A stretch of DNA of 64,000 nt from Ancylobacter amanitiformis (GCF_030814815.1 NZ_JAUSVR010000001.1:496001-560000), one strand, 5' to 3'; counted from the stretch's first letter, positions 53,585-62,677 are shown. Translations and numbers: made by a program. Notes: generated from the sequence alone by a model not told the origin.

Positions 53585-54781
53585 ATGTACGGCGAGAACG
53601 CAGTGCGTTCGAACAGGCAGGCCGACATCGCCCGGCTCGGCACGCGTTTCCTCATTTTTCCGCAGCCTCCCTTCATTCCCGGCTATGAACGGCCGGAGAC
53701 GGTGTGGCTCTCGACACCGCTGGGCGGCGTGACGACCGGGCCGGCGGACCGGCGCATGTATGTGGTCGATCCTGTCGGCGCCAAGACGCCCTATCTCTAC
53801 CCCTATCTCCCGCCCTTTTCCGGCGGGCTCCATCCGCCCGCCAGTGCCGGGCCGGACGGGCATTTCGACCATCTCGCCATCGGCACGCGGGAGTTTCAGG
53901 CGGCGCATGTCTTCGCCTGCGTGCGGCGCGTGCTCGACATCTGCGAGAGCTATTGGGGCGAGGAAATTCCCTGGTTCTTCCAGCCGACCTATCCGCGGCT
54001 GGAAATCGTGCCGCGGCTGAGCTGGGGCAATGCGCAATCGGGCTTCGGCTTTCTCGAACTCGGCGAGGATGCCTCGCGCGGCGAGCCGCAGCCCTTCGCG
54101 CTCAATTTCGACGCGGTGGCGCACGAGATCGGCCATCTCGTGCTGTTCGGCACGATGGGCCTGCCGAGCCGCAACCCGCCGCACGAATATTACGCCTATC
54201 ACGAGGCGGTCTCGGACTTCATCGCGCTGATCGGCCTGCTGCATTTCGACACCTCGCTGGACCTGATCCTGCGGCGCACGCGCGGCAACCTCTTGCTGAC
54301 CAACGAACTCGACCGCTTCGCCGAATTGAGCGACGAGCAGCAGGTGCGCCGCTTCAACCACTCGCTGACCATGGCCGATGTCGGCCGCGAGGTGCACGAC
54401 CTCTCCAAACCCTTTGCCGGCGCCCTGTTCGACGCGCTGATCGAGATCTACCAGGTGCTGCTCTTCGAGCGCGGCCTGAGCAATCTCGATCCGCGCGCGT
54501 TCTGGAACCTGCGCAACGAATTGTCGGAGGAGCGGCTGGAGGAAGAACTGTCGGCCTCGCTCAGCGACTATGAGCGGCGCCATTTCGCGGTGAAATCCAT
54601 TCTGGAGGAAGCGCGCGACATTCTCGGCGAGGTGCTGGCGGGCTCGTGGCGCGTGCTCGATCCCGCCCGGCTGACCTATGCGCAGGCGGCGCAGGCGATG
54701 ATCGATGTCGCCGACGCCCGCGCCACGCGGCGCTTCGCCGATCGTTTCGAAGCCTGCTTCGCCTGGCGCGGCATTCTCTAG
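53585..54781 (+). CDS. Cytoplasmic HEIGH (gluzincin-like) metallopeptidase of the YcaO locus
   Basis: 398 aa from ATG 53585, with GGAGG six nt upstream. No signal peptide. The zinc motif is HEIGH in NFDAVAHEIGHLVLFGTMG, and the third ligand region EAVSDFIALIGLL about 40 residues on fits gluzincin geometry (HExxH then ExxxD). The N-terminal 170 residues are beta-rich with many Pro/Tyr (VDPVGAKTPYLYPYLPPF). I cannot name a family. In a RiPP context such an enzyme could trim a leader peptide; that is inferred from position. Confidence 0.85.
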   Translation: MYGENAVRSNRQADIARLGTRFLIFPQPPFIPGYERPETVWLSTPLGGVTTGPADRRMYVVDPVGAKTPYLYPYLPPFSGGLHPPASAGPDGHFDHLAIGTREFQAAHVFACVRRVLDICESYWGEEIPWFFQPTYPRLEIVPRLSWGNAQSGFGFLELGEDASRGEPQPFALNFDAVAHEIGHLVLFGTMGLPSRNPPHEYYAYHEAVSDFIALIGLLHFDTSLDLILRRTRGNLLLTNELDRFAELSDEQQVRRFNHSLTMADVGREVHDLSKPFAGALFDALIEIYQVLLFERGLSNLDPRAFWNLRNELSEERLEEELSASLSDYERRHFAVKSILEEARDILGEVLAGSWRVLDPARLTYAQAAQAMIDVADARATRRFADRFEACFAWRGIL

Positions 54782-54863
54782 GCGCCGGAGGGAGCTGCGG
54801 TCTCACGCCTTTGAGGGGGAACGGACCGCAGGTCCGTGCGGAAACAACGGAGGAACGACCACC

Positions 54864-55391
54864 ATGCCATCCGAGATGATACCCGCGCCGTCAGGGGCGC
54901 CCGTGTACAAGCCGAACGAGATCCTGCTTTACGGGGTGAAGCTCAACGACAAGCATGATTTCGCCGAGATCCCGTTCGATTCCGAGGTCACGGTGCAGCA
55001 ATCCACCATCGCGCTGCGCCTTCTGGTGCAGAAGACCGGCGACGCGCTGGGCACCAAGCCGGTGGAGCGCGACCGGGTTTCGATCATCGTCGCCTATGGC
55101 TATGCCTATGAGGGCGGCTGCTACCGCTTCGACAAGCCGCGCCTCCTGCTGTTCGCGCCGGCCAGCGAGGAGGCCAACGCGCAGGGCTGCGGCTTCGAGG
55201 GCTTCAATCCGCCCTACAAGATGTGGCGCATCACCGCCAAGACCATGCTGCTCGAAGTGGCAACCTCCGTCGGACTGGCCGAGGATCTGGTGCTGACGGC
55301 CAACCTGCCGGCCAACCGGCCGCCCAATACCTATGGCAACCACATGGAACTGGCCCATCGCGGCGGGAAGCTCAACCGCGGCGGCGGCTGA
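54864..55391 (+). CDS. Hypothetical protein of the YcaO locus
   Basis: 175 aa from ATG 54864 with a strong GGAGG ribosome site. Mixed alpha/beta, no signal or membrane helix: NEILLYGVKLNDKHDFAEIP, SIIVAYGYAYEGGCYRFDKP, then RLLLFAPASEEANAQGCGF and a Gly/Arg-rich C-terminus (AHRGGKLNRGGG). Two Cys are present. No family recognised. Given its place behind the peptidase it could be the modified substrate or an accessory protein, though it is long for a RiPP precursor. Confidence 0.8.
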   Translation: MPSEMIPAPSGAPVYKPNEILLYGVKLNDKHDFAEIPFDSEVTVQQSTIALRLLVQKTGDALGTKPVERDRVSIIVAYGYAYEGGCYRFDKPRLLLFAPASEEANAQGCGFEGFNPPYKMWRITAKTMLLEVATSVGLAEDLVLTANLPANRPPNTYGNHMELAHRGGKLNRGGG

Positions 55392-55396
55392 ACGTG

Positions 55397-55431
55397 CCGA
55401 TGGCGCGTTGTCTCCGGCGACGCGCCATCGG
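55397..55431 (+). terminator. Intrinsic-terminator-like hairpin after the hypothetical gene
   Basis: An 11-bp perfect stem (CCGATGGCGCG / CGCGCCATCGG) around a 13-nt loop lies 6 nt after the stop of the preceding gene. Only a weak T-rich run follows (GATTTGTC), so termination may be partial. It also faces the minus-strand gene to its right. Confidence 0.6.
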
Positions 55432-55483
55432 ATTTGTCACCGGGAAGCATTATCCCGGGGCAGCGTCGGGGACTGTGCCGCCG

Positions 55484-55819
55484 TCACATGCTCGTCTTGG
55501 CGTCGGGTTTTCCCTCGCGCGGCACGAAGCCATCATCGATCGCAACGGGCCGGCCATCGTCGAGGATAGGCAGCTCCGTTTCCTTCCAGCCATTGCCGTC
55601 CACCGGCCTGGGGCCGGATTGCCATCGGGCGGCGCGGAGGCGCAGCCGTCCCTTCAGCACCCCGCCGAGACCTCCCTCTTCCCGGACGGTGAAGGAAACC
55701 TCACCTGAGCCGGCAAGGTCTCCATCGTATTTTTCCACCGGGTCGAGAAACTGCGCGATGTCGTGAACGATCACCCATTTGGGCGAGCCCGCCGCGATCA
55801 GCTTGACGCTCACCGTCAT
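55484..55819 (-). CDS. Small hypothetical protein, minus strand within the YcaO locus
   Basis: 111 aa from ATG 55819 with a good AGGAGG ribosome site five nt upstream. Predicted beta-rich and soluble: MTVSVKLIAAGSPKWVIVHD, then YDGDLAGSGEVSFTVREEGG and a long acidic/Gly C-terminus. No Cys. No family recognised. It points back towards the hypothetical gene and away from the ABC-like gene. Confidence 0.7.
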   Translation of the reverse strand: MTVSVKLIAAGSPKWVIVHDIAQFLDPVEKYDGDLAGSGEVSFTVREEGGLGGVLKGRLRLRAARWQSGPRPVDGNGWKETELPILDDGRPVAIDDGFVPREGKPDAKTSM

Positions 55820-56164
55820 CGAAGCCTCCTCCGTGCCGCGAGCCGCGTCACGCGCGCCATGATTGCACGGACCGAGCATGCCGCCGCCTGCCGGTTCTGT
55901 AAAGCGGCCGCGAACGCTGCGGGGCGGCAGACTTCCCTTGCGGCAGATACACACTCGCGCCTCGCCGCCGCTTTCGCTGCCATGCATCGCGTTCATCTGA
56001 TATCCTGCGCCGGTAAAGCCGCGCGGGACGGAAGATGCACCGTGGAGCGTTTGCAAGGCCTTCCGCTGGAGAGCCGACTGCCGGGACGGCGCATCGCCCG
56101 CCGGTCAGCCCGCCGCTGTTCATCCCGGCCGGCGCCCGTGGCTGCCTGACGAAACAATAGAGAT
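55820..56164. other. 345-nt gene-free divergent region
   Basis: Open frames on both strands overlap each other and lack ribosome sites; none is supported. It should carry the promoters of the minus-strand hypothetical gene and the ABC-like gene. No clear palindrome or terminator was seen. Confidence 0.4.
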
Positions 56165-59100
56165 ATGATCAATATTTTTGGTTATATCTGGAAGAACAGC
56201 AGGCGCGAGCAGGTCAAGATACTCGCCGTCGTTCTTCTCTCTCTTCCCTTCTACTATTTATCTCTCGACCTCCCGAAATACATCATCGCCGATGCGCTGC
56301 AGGGGCGCGCCTTCCCGGACGGCCAGTCCATCGCCCGGCTTTTCCATGTCGCGATACACCTGCCCGCCGCGCTGGGCGGTCCGCGTACGCTGTTCGAGGG
56401 GGTGTGGCTGGACAGGCTGTCCTATCTGTTCGCGCTGTCCGGCCTGTTCCTGCTGCTGGTGCTGATCAACGGGCTGTTCAAATATGTCGTGAACATGCGC
56501 AAGGGAGCGCTGGGCGAGCGGTTGCTGCAGCGCCTGCGCTTCGACCTGTTCTCCGCCCTGCTGAGTTTCAAGCCCGAGACGCTCCAGCGCATCAAGCCGT
56601 CCGAGGCGGCCACCGTCATCAAGGACGAAGTGGAGCCGATCGGCGGCTTTGTCGGTGACGCTTTCGTGCAGCCGGTGTTTCTCGGTGGGCAGGCGGTGAC
56701 CGCGCTGGTCTTCATCCTGGTGCAGAACGTGCCGCTCGGGGTGATCGCCGCCAGCATGATCCTCGTGCAGGGCCTGATCATCCCGCGGCTGCGGCGCGAG
56801 CAGATCCGGCTGGGCAAGCAGCGCCAGATCGTCTCGCGCGCCTTTGCCGGCAAGATCGGCGAGGTGGTGGAGAGCATCGGCGAGATCGCCAATCACGGGA
56901 CGGCGGCAGTCGAGAAGGGACAGGTGGCGCAGCGGCTGGAGCAGCTCTTCGGCATCCGCTACCGGCTGTATGAGCGCAAATTCGCGGTCAAGATGCTCAA
57001 CAACCTGCTGGCGCAGATCACCCCCTTCCTGTTCTACGCGGTCGGGGGCTATTTCGCGCTGACCGGGCATCTGGACCTCGGCCAGCTCATCGCCGTCATC
57101 GCCGCCTATCGCGACCTGCCCTCGCCGATCAAGGAACTCATCGACTGGGACCAGCAGCGGCTGGATGTCGAGGTGAAGTTTCATCAGGTGGTCGAGCATT
57201 TCGGCCTGCAGGGCGACGATTTCCCCGGCGATGGCGCGAGCGGCGAGGAGGCCGCCGGGATGCAGGCTGCCGGGATGCAGGCTGTCATGGGACAGGCCGC
57301 GGGGGGGCCATTGCTGGGTATGCCGGTCGCGGGAAAGATCGCCGCGCGCGGGCTCACCGTCGTCAATCCGGCCGGCGACTGCGTGCTGGATCGCATCTCG
57401 CTGTCGCTGCCGATGCAGAAGCATATCGCCCTGCGCGGCGAGGCGAGCGAGGGGGCGGGCGTCCTCGCGCAGCTGCTGGGCGGGGGCCTGAGCGCGAGCG
57501 AGGGCACGCTGACCCTTGCCGGCGTCGCGCTTTCGAGCCTGTCGCGCACCGCGCGCGGGCGGCTGATCGCCTATGTCGGGCCCGAGCCGGTGGTGCTCGA
57601 CGGCACGCTGCGCGACAACATCCTCTACAGCCTGCGGCGGGCGGAGACCGGCGGCGCCCACCCGCTCGGCTGGTCGATCGATCCATCCCGCGCGCAGGCC
57701 GCCGACGAGGCCGAACTCGCGCGCAAGCTGCTTGATGCGCTGCGCATCGTCGGTCTGGCCGACCCGGTGTTCCGCCTCGGCCTCGCCCGCAAGCTGGATG
57801 TCGATGCGGCGGCCGAACTGGTGGCACGCACCCCCGAAATCCGCGACCGCATTCGCGCGAAGCTTGCCGCACGCGGCGCCGGGGCGGCGATCGAGCCGTA
57901 TGATCCCGCGCGCTATGCGCGCAACGCCAGCATAGCCGAGAACATCCTGTTCGGCGTGCCGAACGATCCCGCGCTGATCGGCGAGCGCCTTGCCGATCAC
58001 GCACCGCTGCGCTCCGTGCTCGCCAGCCTCGATCTCGTCGAGCCGCTGGTCGGAATCGGCCGGCGCATGGCGGCGACGATTCTGGAAATCTTCCGCGACC
58101 TCTCGCCCGGCCATGTGCTGTTCGAGCGGTTTTCCTTCATCGCGGCGGAAGACCTGCAGGGCTACCGGGAGTTGCTCGCACGTTTCGAGGCCGGCGCCGC
58201 CGCCGAGGCCGACCACACGCGACTGATCGGGCTGGCCTTCCTCTATATCGAGCCGCGCCACCGCCTCGGCCTGCTGGATGGCGCCATCGAGGGCCGGCTG
58301 CTGGCGGCGCGGGCCGCCTTCCGCGAACGGATCGCCGCGGAGCCCGAGCCGTCGATCGTCTTCTACGATCCCCAGCGCTATTGCGCCGCCGCGCCGCTGC
58401 GCGACAACCTGCTGTTCGGGCTGCTGGCGCATGAGACGGCCGACGAGGCGATCCGCGACACGCTGGAAGAGTTCGGCCTCGACGCCGATGTCTATCGCTT
58501 CGGCCTCGACCAGCCGGCCGGCTATGGCGGGCGCCTGCTCTTTCCCGCCATGAAGGCCCAGCTGGCGCTGGCGCGCGGCCTCATCAAGCAGCCCGAACTG
58601 CTCATCCTCAACAATGCCCTCAATGCCTTCAGTCGCATGGAGGCGCGGCAGATCCTCGATCGCATCCGGGTCGCGATGGCCGGCCGGACGCTGATCGTCG
58701 CCGGTGGCGATATCGGCCCGGAGCATGGCTACGACCTGACCGTGGCGTTCGCGGGCGCGCGGCTCGCCGGGGTGCAGGACGCGGCCGGGGCCGTGCTGCC
58801 GCAGGAGGCGCCGGCTCCTGCGGCGAGCGGATCGACGGAGCCGGGCGTGACGCCCGATCGCGAGGAGGAAATCCGCGCCCTGCGATCCGTCACCATCTTC
58901 GCCGATCTCGACATCGCGCAACTCAAGCTGCTCGCCTTCACCAGCGAGCGCGTCACCTTCGCCGAAGGCGAGGTGCTGTTCCGGCAGGGCGACGAGGCCG
59001 ATGCCGCCTATGTCCTGCTGTCGGGCACGGCCGATGTGCTGATCGAGACCGATGGCCGACCGCCGGTCCGTGCCTCGCGCGTCGTGCCGCACGCCATCAT

Positions 59101-59305
59101 CGGCGAGATGGGCCTCGTCACCGGCGACCCCCGCTCGGCGACCATTCTTGCCACCGCGCCGATCGAGGCCCTGGAACTGCGCAAGGACGTGTTTCTGGCG
59201 CTGCTCACCGAATTCCCGCCCATGGCGCTGTCGGTCATGCGCCTCATGGCGCGACGCCTGCAGGACAATCTCGCCACCGTCCGCCGACAGGGGCGTGACG
59301 GCTGA
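56165..59305 (+). CDS. Large degenerate ABC transporter-like protein with C-terminal cyclic-nucleotide-binding domain
   Basis: 1046 aa. Residues 1-345 are an ABC exporter membrane domain. The expected Walker A is LRGEASEGAG at 423-432 (no Lys), and Walker B ends LLILNNAL, with Asn816-Asn817 for the Asp-Glu pair. The LSGGQ site reads LLFPAMKAQ. Between them are three separate D-loop/Q-loop-like blocks (LRDNILYSL, AENILFGVP, LRDNLLFGL), so the ATPase half looks internally multiplied and catalytically dead. Residues 905-1035 are a cNMP-binding domain with an intact phosphate-binding cassette (GEMGLVTGDPRSATILA). This suggests cAMP/cGMP-gated transport or a scaffold. It probably belongs with the cyclase-like gene at 48289. 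Confidence 0.8.
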   Translation: MINIFGYIWKNSRREQVKILAVVLLSLPFYYLSLDLPKYIIADALQGRAFPDGQSIARLFHVAIHLPAALGGPRTLFEGVWLDRLSYLFALSGLFLLLVLINGLFKYVVNMRKGALGERLLQRLRFDLFSALLSFKPETLQRIKPSEAATVIKDEVEPIGGFVGDAFVQPVFLGGQAVTALVFILVQNVPLGVIAASMILVQGLIIPRLRREQIRLGKQRQIVSRAFAGKIGEVVESIGEIANHGTAAVEKGQVAQRLEQLFGIRYRLYERKFAVKMLNNLLAQITPFLFYAVGGYFALTGHLDLGQLIAVIAAYRDLPSPIKELIDWDQQRLDVEVKFHQVVEHFGLQGDDFPGDGASGEEAAGMQAAGMQAVMGQAAGGPLLGMPVAGKIAARGLTVVNPAGDCVLDRISLSLPMQKHIALRGEASEGAGVLAQLLGGGLSASEGTLTLAGVALSSLSRTARGRLIAYVGPEPVVLDGTLRDNILYSLRRAETGGAHPLGWSIDPSRAQAADEAELARKLLDALRIVGLADPVFRLGLARKLDVDAAAELVARTPEIRDRIRAKLAARGAGAAIEPYDPARYARNASIAENILFGVPNDPALIGERLADHAPLRSVLASLDLVEPLVGIGRRMAATILEIFRDLSPGHVLFERFSFIAAEDLQGYRELLARFEAGAAAEADHTRLIGLAFLYIEPRHRLGLLDGAIEGRLLAARAAFRERIAAEPEPSIVFYDPQRYCAAAPLRDNLLFGLLAHETADEAIRDTLEEFGLDADVYRFGLDQPAGYGGRLLFPAMKAQLALARGLIKQPELLILNNALNAFSRMEARQILDRIRVAMAGRTLIVAGGDIGPEHGYDLTVAFAGARLAGVQDAAGAVLPQEAPAPAASGSTEPGVTPDREEEIRALRSVTIFADLDIAQLKLLAFTSERVTFAEGEVLFRQGDEADAAYVLLSGTADVLIETDGRPPVRASRVVPHAIIGEMGLVTGDPRSATILATAPIEALELRKDVFLALLTEFPPMALSVMRLMARRLQDNLATVRRQGRDG

Positions 59306-59331
59306 CGGTTGACGGCTGACAGCTGACGGCT
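59294..59331. repeat. Short tandem GCTGACG-like repeats
   Basis: About five near-copies of GCTGACG(GTT/GCA) run across the end of the ABC-like gene (stop at 59303-59305) into the intergenic region. It is probably a slippage array. Confidence 0.6.
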
Positions 59332-59581
59332 CGGCCGCGCGCGTTTCGGCGTCGCCACAACCGCCCCGCCCGCCCACCTGCGCCGCCTCGCCCGCTGACA
59401 AAGGTCCCCGTCCTTGTCCGGGCGCCTCTCGTTGCCATTGCAGGCCGCATCCACGCATCCACGCATCCGGGCGGGGCGAATATCCCGCCGGGTGTCGAAG
59501 CCACCCGGAAGCTTGCTCCAAATGGCTGGCAAGGCGCATCATCGGCAGGCTGGCGGGCACCCGAGCCGAAGGATCACGCGC

Positions 59582-61093
59582 ATGAGCGACAGCGTTCTCA
59601 TCGTCGGCGCAGGCCCCGTGGGGCTGACCCTGGCGCTCGAACTGGCGCGCTACCGCGTACCCGTGCGCCTGGTTGACAGGATGACCGCGCGCGAAACCAC
59701 CTCGCGGGCCGTCGCGCTATGGCCGCGCACGCTGGAACTGCTGGAACGGGCGGGCGGCGGCCTCTCGGAGGAACTGGTCCGGCTCGGAAACAGGGTGGAG
59801 GTCGCCAACATCTTCGCCGGGCGCCAGCCGATCGCCCGCATCGCCTTCGCCGAGATCGCCACCCCCTATCCCTTCGTGCTGATGCTGCCGCAGAGCGAGA
59901 CCGAGCGCGTGCTGGTGCAGCGGCTGGAGGCGCTGGGGGTGCGGGCGGAGCTGGGAGTGGGGCTGGAACATGTGGCGCCGGATGATGACGGCGTCACCGC
60001 GACGCTGCGCCATGCCGATGGCCGGGCGGAATCCGCGCGCTTTGGCTGGCTGATCGCCTGCGACGGCGCGCATAGCGTGATCCGCCACGCTCTCGGCCTG
60101 TCCTTCGAAGGCGATACGCTGGGCAATGACTGGGCGCAGGGCGATTTCCACATGACGGGCGTGCCCTTCCCGCCCAATGAATTCGCCACCTGGTGGCACG
60201 GGGAGGGCCCGGCCGTGCTGTTCCCGCTGGGCGGCGGCCGCTACCGGCTCATCCTCGGCCTCGGGCCCTCAGGCCCGGAAGTGCCCCCGCCCCCGGCGCC
60301 GGCCGCGTTTCAGACCCTGCTCAACCGGAGGGGCGCGAACGACATCGTGCTGACCGACACGCTGTGGACCACCTCCTTCCGCATCAATGAGCGGCAGGTG
60401 AACCGCTACCGCGCGGGTCGCGTCTTCCTTGCCGGCGATGCCGCCCATGTGCACAGCCCGGCCGGCGGCCAGGGCATGAATACCGGCATGCAGGATGCGA
60501 TGAACCTCGCGTGGAAGCTCGCGCTCATCGCCCGCGGCCTGTCCCGCGCGCGCGTCCTGCTCGACAGCTACGATCCCGAGCGGCGCGCCGTGGGGGCGGA
60601 GGTGATCGCCTCGTCCGGCCGGCTCACCCGGCTCGCCACGCTGCAGAGCCCCGTGGCCCGCCACATCCGCAATGCGGTGCTGCCCTTCGTGCTCGGCCTG
60701 CCGCCGGTGCAGCACACGCTCGAGGGCACGCTGACCGAGACCTCGACGCATTACGCGCAGAGCCCGCTCAACGGCGTCTCATGGCAAGCCGGCGCGCAGG
60801 CGGGCGCGCGCATGGTTCCGCTGGCCGGCGAGCCCCCCTATGGCGCGGGCGACACACCCCGCTTCACGCTGCGCGCCTCCCCCTCCGCCGGGCCCCCGCC
60901 GCCGGGCCTGCTCGATGCGCTGATCGATCCCGTGCTGCGGCCCAACCCGGTCAGCGGCGGCATCGAATTGGTGCGGCCCGACGGCTATCTCGCCATGGCC
61001 GTCGCCGATGGCGAGTGGGAGCCGGTCGCGGCCTATCTCGACGCCATTTCACCGCGCCCGCCCGCCGATTCCATTCCGGCATCGTTCATCTGA
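59582..61093 (+). CDS. FAD-dependent aromatic monooxygenase (PheA/TfdB/UbiH family)
   Basis: 503 aa from ATG 59582. FAD-binding Rossmann motif VLIVGAGPVGLTLALELARY, the DG motif WLIACDGAHSVIRHALG and the GD motif RVFLAGDAAHVHSPAGGQGM are all intact. The C-terminal thioredoxin-like tail typical of phenol hydroxylases is short. Members use NAD(P)H and O2 to hydroxylate aromatic rings, often in catabolism or tailoring of aromatic compounds. The substrate is not evident; the gene is followed after 41 nt by a cupin-like remnant. Confidence 0.93.
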   Translation: MSDSVLIVGAGPVGLTLALELARYRVPVRLVDRMTARETTSRAVALWPRTLELLERAGGGLSEELVRLGNRVEVANIFAGRQPIARIAFAEIATPYPFVLMLPQSETERVLVQRLEALGVRAELGVGLEHVAPDDDGVTATLRHADGRAESARFGWLIACDGAHSVIRHALGLSFEGDTLGNDWAQGDFHMTGVPFPPNEFATWWHGEGPAVLFPLGGGRYRLILGLGPSGPEVPPPPAPAAFQTLLNRRGANDIVLTDTLWTTSFRINERQVNRYRAGRVFLAGDAAHVHSPAGGQGMNTGMQDAMNLAWKLALIARGLSRARVLLDSYDPERRAVGAEVIASSGRLTRLATLQSPVARHIRNAVLPFVLGLPPVQHTLEGTLTETSTHYAQSPLNGVSWQAGAQAGARMVPLAGEPPYGAGDTPRFTLRASPSAGPPPPGLLDALIDPVLRPNPVSGGIELVRPDGYLAMAVADGEWEPVAAYLDAISPRPPADSIPASFI

Positions 61094-61134
61094 GCCGGCG
61101 GCCCGCCGATGCCAAACCTGAGGGAAGCCCTGGA

Positions 61135-61524
61135 ATGAGCCTGAGCTTCCCGCATTCGAAGGGGACTGAACTCCCCGTCCGGATCCCGGCCATCGGGCTC
61201 GATCTGTTCGTGCGCCTGCCGCCCGCCACGAGCGGGGGCGAGTTCTGGCTGATCGAGACGATCAACGCCCCGGGCGCCGGCCCGCGGGCGACGTGGTCTG
61301 CATTCCGGGCGGGGGAGCACGGCTTCGTCAATGTGACGGACGCGCCCGCCCGGCAGCTCATCCTCATGACCCCCGCCCTCGACGCCGCCGCCTTCTTCAC
61401 CGAGCTTGCCGCCATCATGCATGACGGCATCCCCGACCGCGAGGCGCTGAACGCCTTCGGCATCAAGTGGCCGGGTGAATTCCTCGCCCCCCCGGTGAGC
61501 CGCAGCGAGCAGCCCACCGGCTAG
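61135..61524 (+). CDS. Cupin-like protein lacking the central metal-binding core
   Basis: 129 aa from ATG 61135 with GAGGG upstream. The ends look like a cupin: LPVRIPAIGLDLFVRLPPAT and GEFWLIETINAPGAGP at the front, and DAPARQLILMTPALDAAAFF at the back, as in quercetinase-like cupins. The middle, where cupins carry PxxHxHxxxxE and the second His motif, is missing, so no metal site remains. The gene is in frame and has no stop, so it may be a working derivative rather than a pseudogene. Co-transcription with the monooxygenase is likely. Confidence 0.65.
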   Translation: MSLSFPHSKGTELPVRIPAIGLDLFVRLPPATSGGEFWLIETINAPGAGPRATWSAFRAGEHGFVNVTDAPARQLILMTPALDAAAFFTELAAIMHDGIPDREALNAFGIKWPGEFLAPPVSRSEQPTG

Positions 61525-61704
61525 GCTCGCCCGTCTCACGCGGCACAGACCAAGGGAGAATGGTGGGCCGGGCAGAGGCCGCGCCGCTCGACCGGCCAGC
61601 GATCCCGCATGCAGGGCATTCACCGGGAACGGGATCTTTCGCTGGCGGCATGGTGGCCGATCCATGCGCCACCCGCCGCCCCGCCCGCCGGCTCCGGGGC
61701 GATA

Positions 61705-62589
61705 TCACGCGGGCGCGTGCACCTCGCGCACCAGCGCCAGCCAGGCCTTCGCCGCCTCGGAAAGGAAGGCCCCGCGCCGCCAGCACATGGCCATGATCCA
61801 TTCGGTGCCGGGTTCGTCGAGCAGCACCTGCCGCACCGCCGGGTCAGGCCGCTGCGCGGCGATCAGACGCGGCAGGAAGGCGACGCCGAGCCCGGCGGCG
61901 ACGAGTTGCACCATGAAGTCGATCTGGCTGCTGCGCGCCACGATGTCGGGCTCGAAGCCGGCGCGGCGCGTCGCGTCGAGGATGATGCGGTTCAGCGTGA
62001 AGCCGCTGTCGAACAGGATGAGCGGCGTCTGCCGGAGGTCCGCGAGGGTGAGACGGCTCTCGACGCTGAGCGGGTTGCCGGCCGGAACGAGGGCGACGAG
62101 CGGCTCATGCCGCACTTCCTGCCACTCGAACTCCGCCGATGTCGGCAGCAGCGCCCCGGCAAAGTCAATTTCGCCCGCACGCAGGCGCTCTTCCAGTTCA
62201 TCGCTGCCATATTCGGCGAGCCGCACCTCGATGCCGGGATAGTGGCGGCGATAGACGGCGAAGAGCGGGGCGAACAGCGTCGCGCTGCCCACCGGCGGCA
62301 GGCCGAGCTTGAGCACGCCACGCTTCAGCCCGCGAATCTCGTCCAGCTCGGCGACGAGGTCGTCGCGATCGGCCAGCAGCCGGACGCCACGGCGGTACAC
62401 GACCTCGCCCACCGGCGTCAGCAGGCTGCGATGGCCGATGCGGTCGAGCAGCGGCGCGCCGATCTCCTCCTCCAGCTGCTTCACCGCCTTGCTGACGGTG
62501 GACTGGGTGGCGAAGACGGCCTTGGCGGCCTGGCTGAAGCCGCCCTGCCGCACGACCTCGACAAAGGCACGCAGGGTCCTGAAATCCAT
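61705..62589 (-). CDS. LysR-family regulator, divergent from lrgA-lrgB
   Basis: 294 aa. N-terminal winged HTH: LRAFVEVVRQGGFSQAAKAV, then FATQSTVSKAVKQLEEEIG. The C-terminal effector domain shows LKLGLPPVGSATLFAPLFAV and IDFMVQLVAAGLGVAFLPRL. It is divergent from lrgA with an 88-nt gap, the classic CidR-like layout, so it probably activates lrgAB. No clear T-N11-A box could be fixed by eye. Confidence 0.93.
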   Translation of the reverse strand: MDFRTLRAFVEVVRQGGFSQAAKAVFATQSTVSKAVKQLEEEIGAPLLDRIGHRSLLTPVGEVVYRRGVRLLADRDDLVAELDEIRGLKRGVLKLGLPPVGSATLFAPLFAVYRRHYPGIEVRLAEYGSDELEERLRAGEIDFAGALLPTSAEFEWQEVRHEPLVALVPAGNPLSVESRLTLADLRQTPLILFDSGFTLNRIILDATRRAGFEPDIVARSSQIDFMVQLVAAGLGVAFLPRLIAAQRPDPAVRQVLLDEPGTEWIMAMCWRRGAFLSEAAKAWLALVREVHAPA

Positions 62590-62677
62590 GTCTATTCCAT
62601 ATCAGAATGGTCATTAGTCAGACAATTCATTTTCATCATGCTGCGCTGCGACATATAGAGGGACCAGGAGCCTTGCC

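Noticed and set aside
56258-59560. Open frame of 1100 codons on the minus strand
   Set aside because: Antisense shadow of the degenerate ABC gene; no domain signature, and the plus-strand product has membrane, ABC-like and cNMP features in order.
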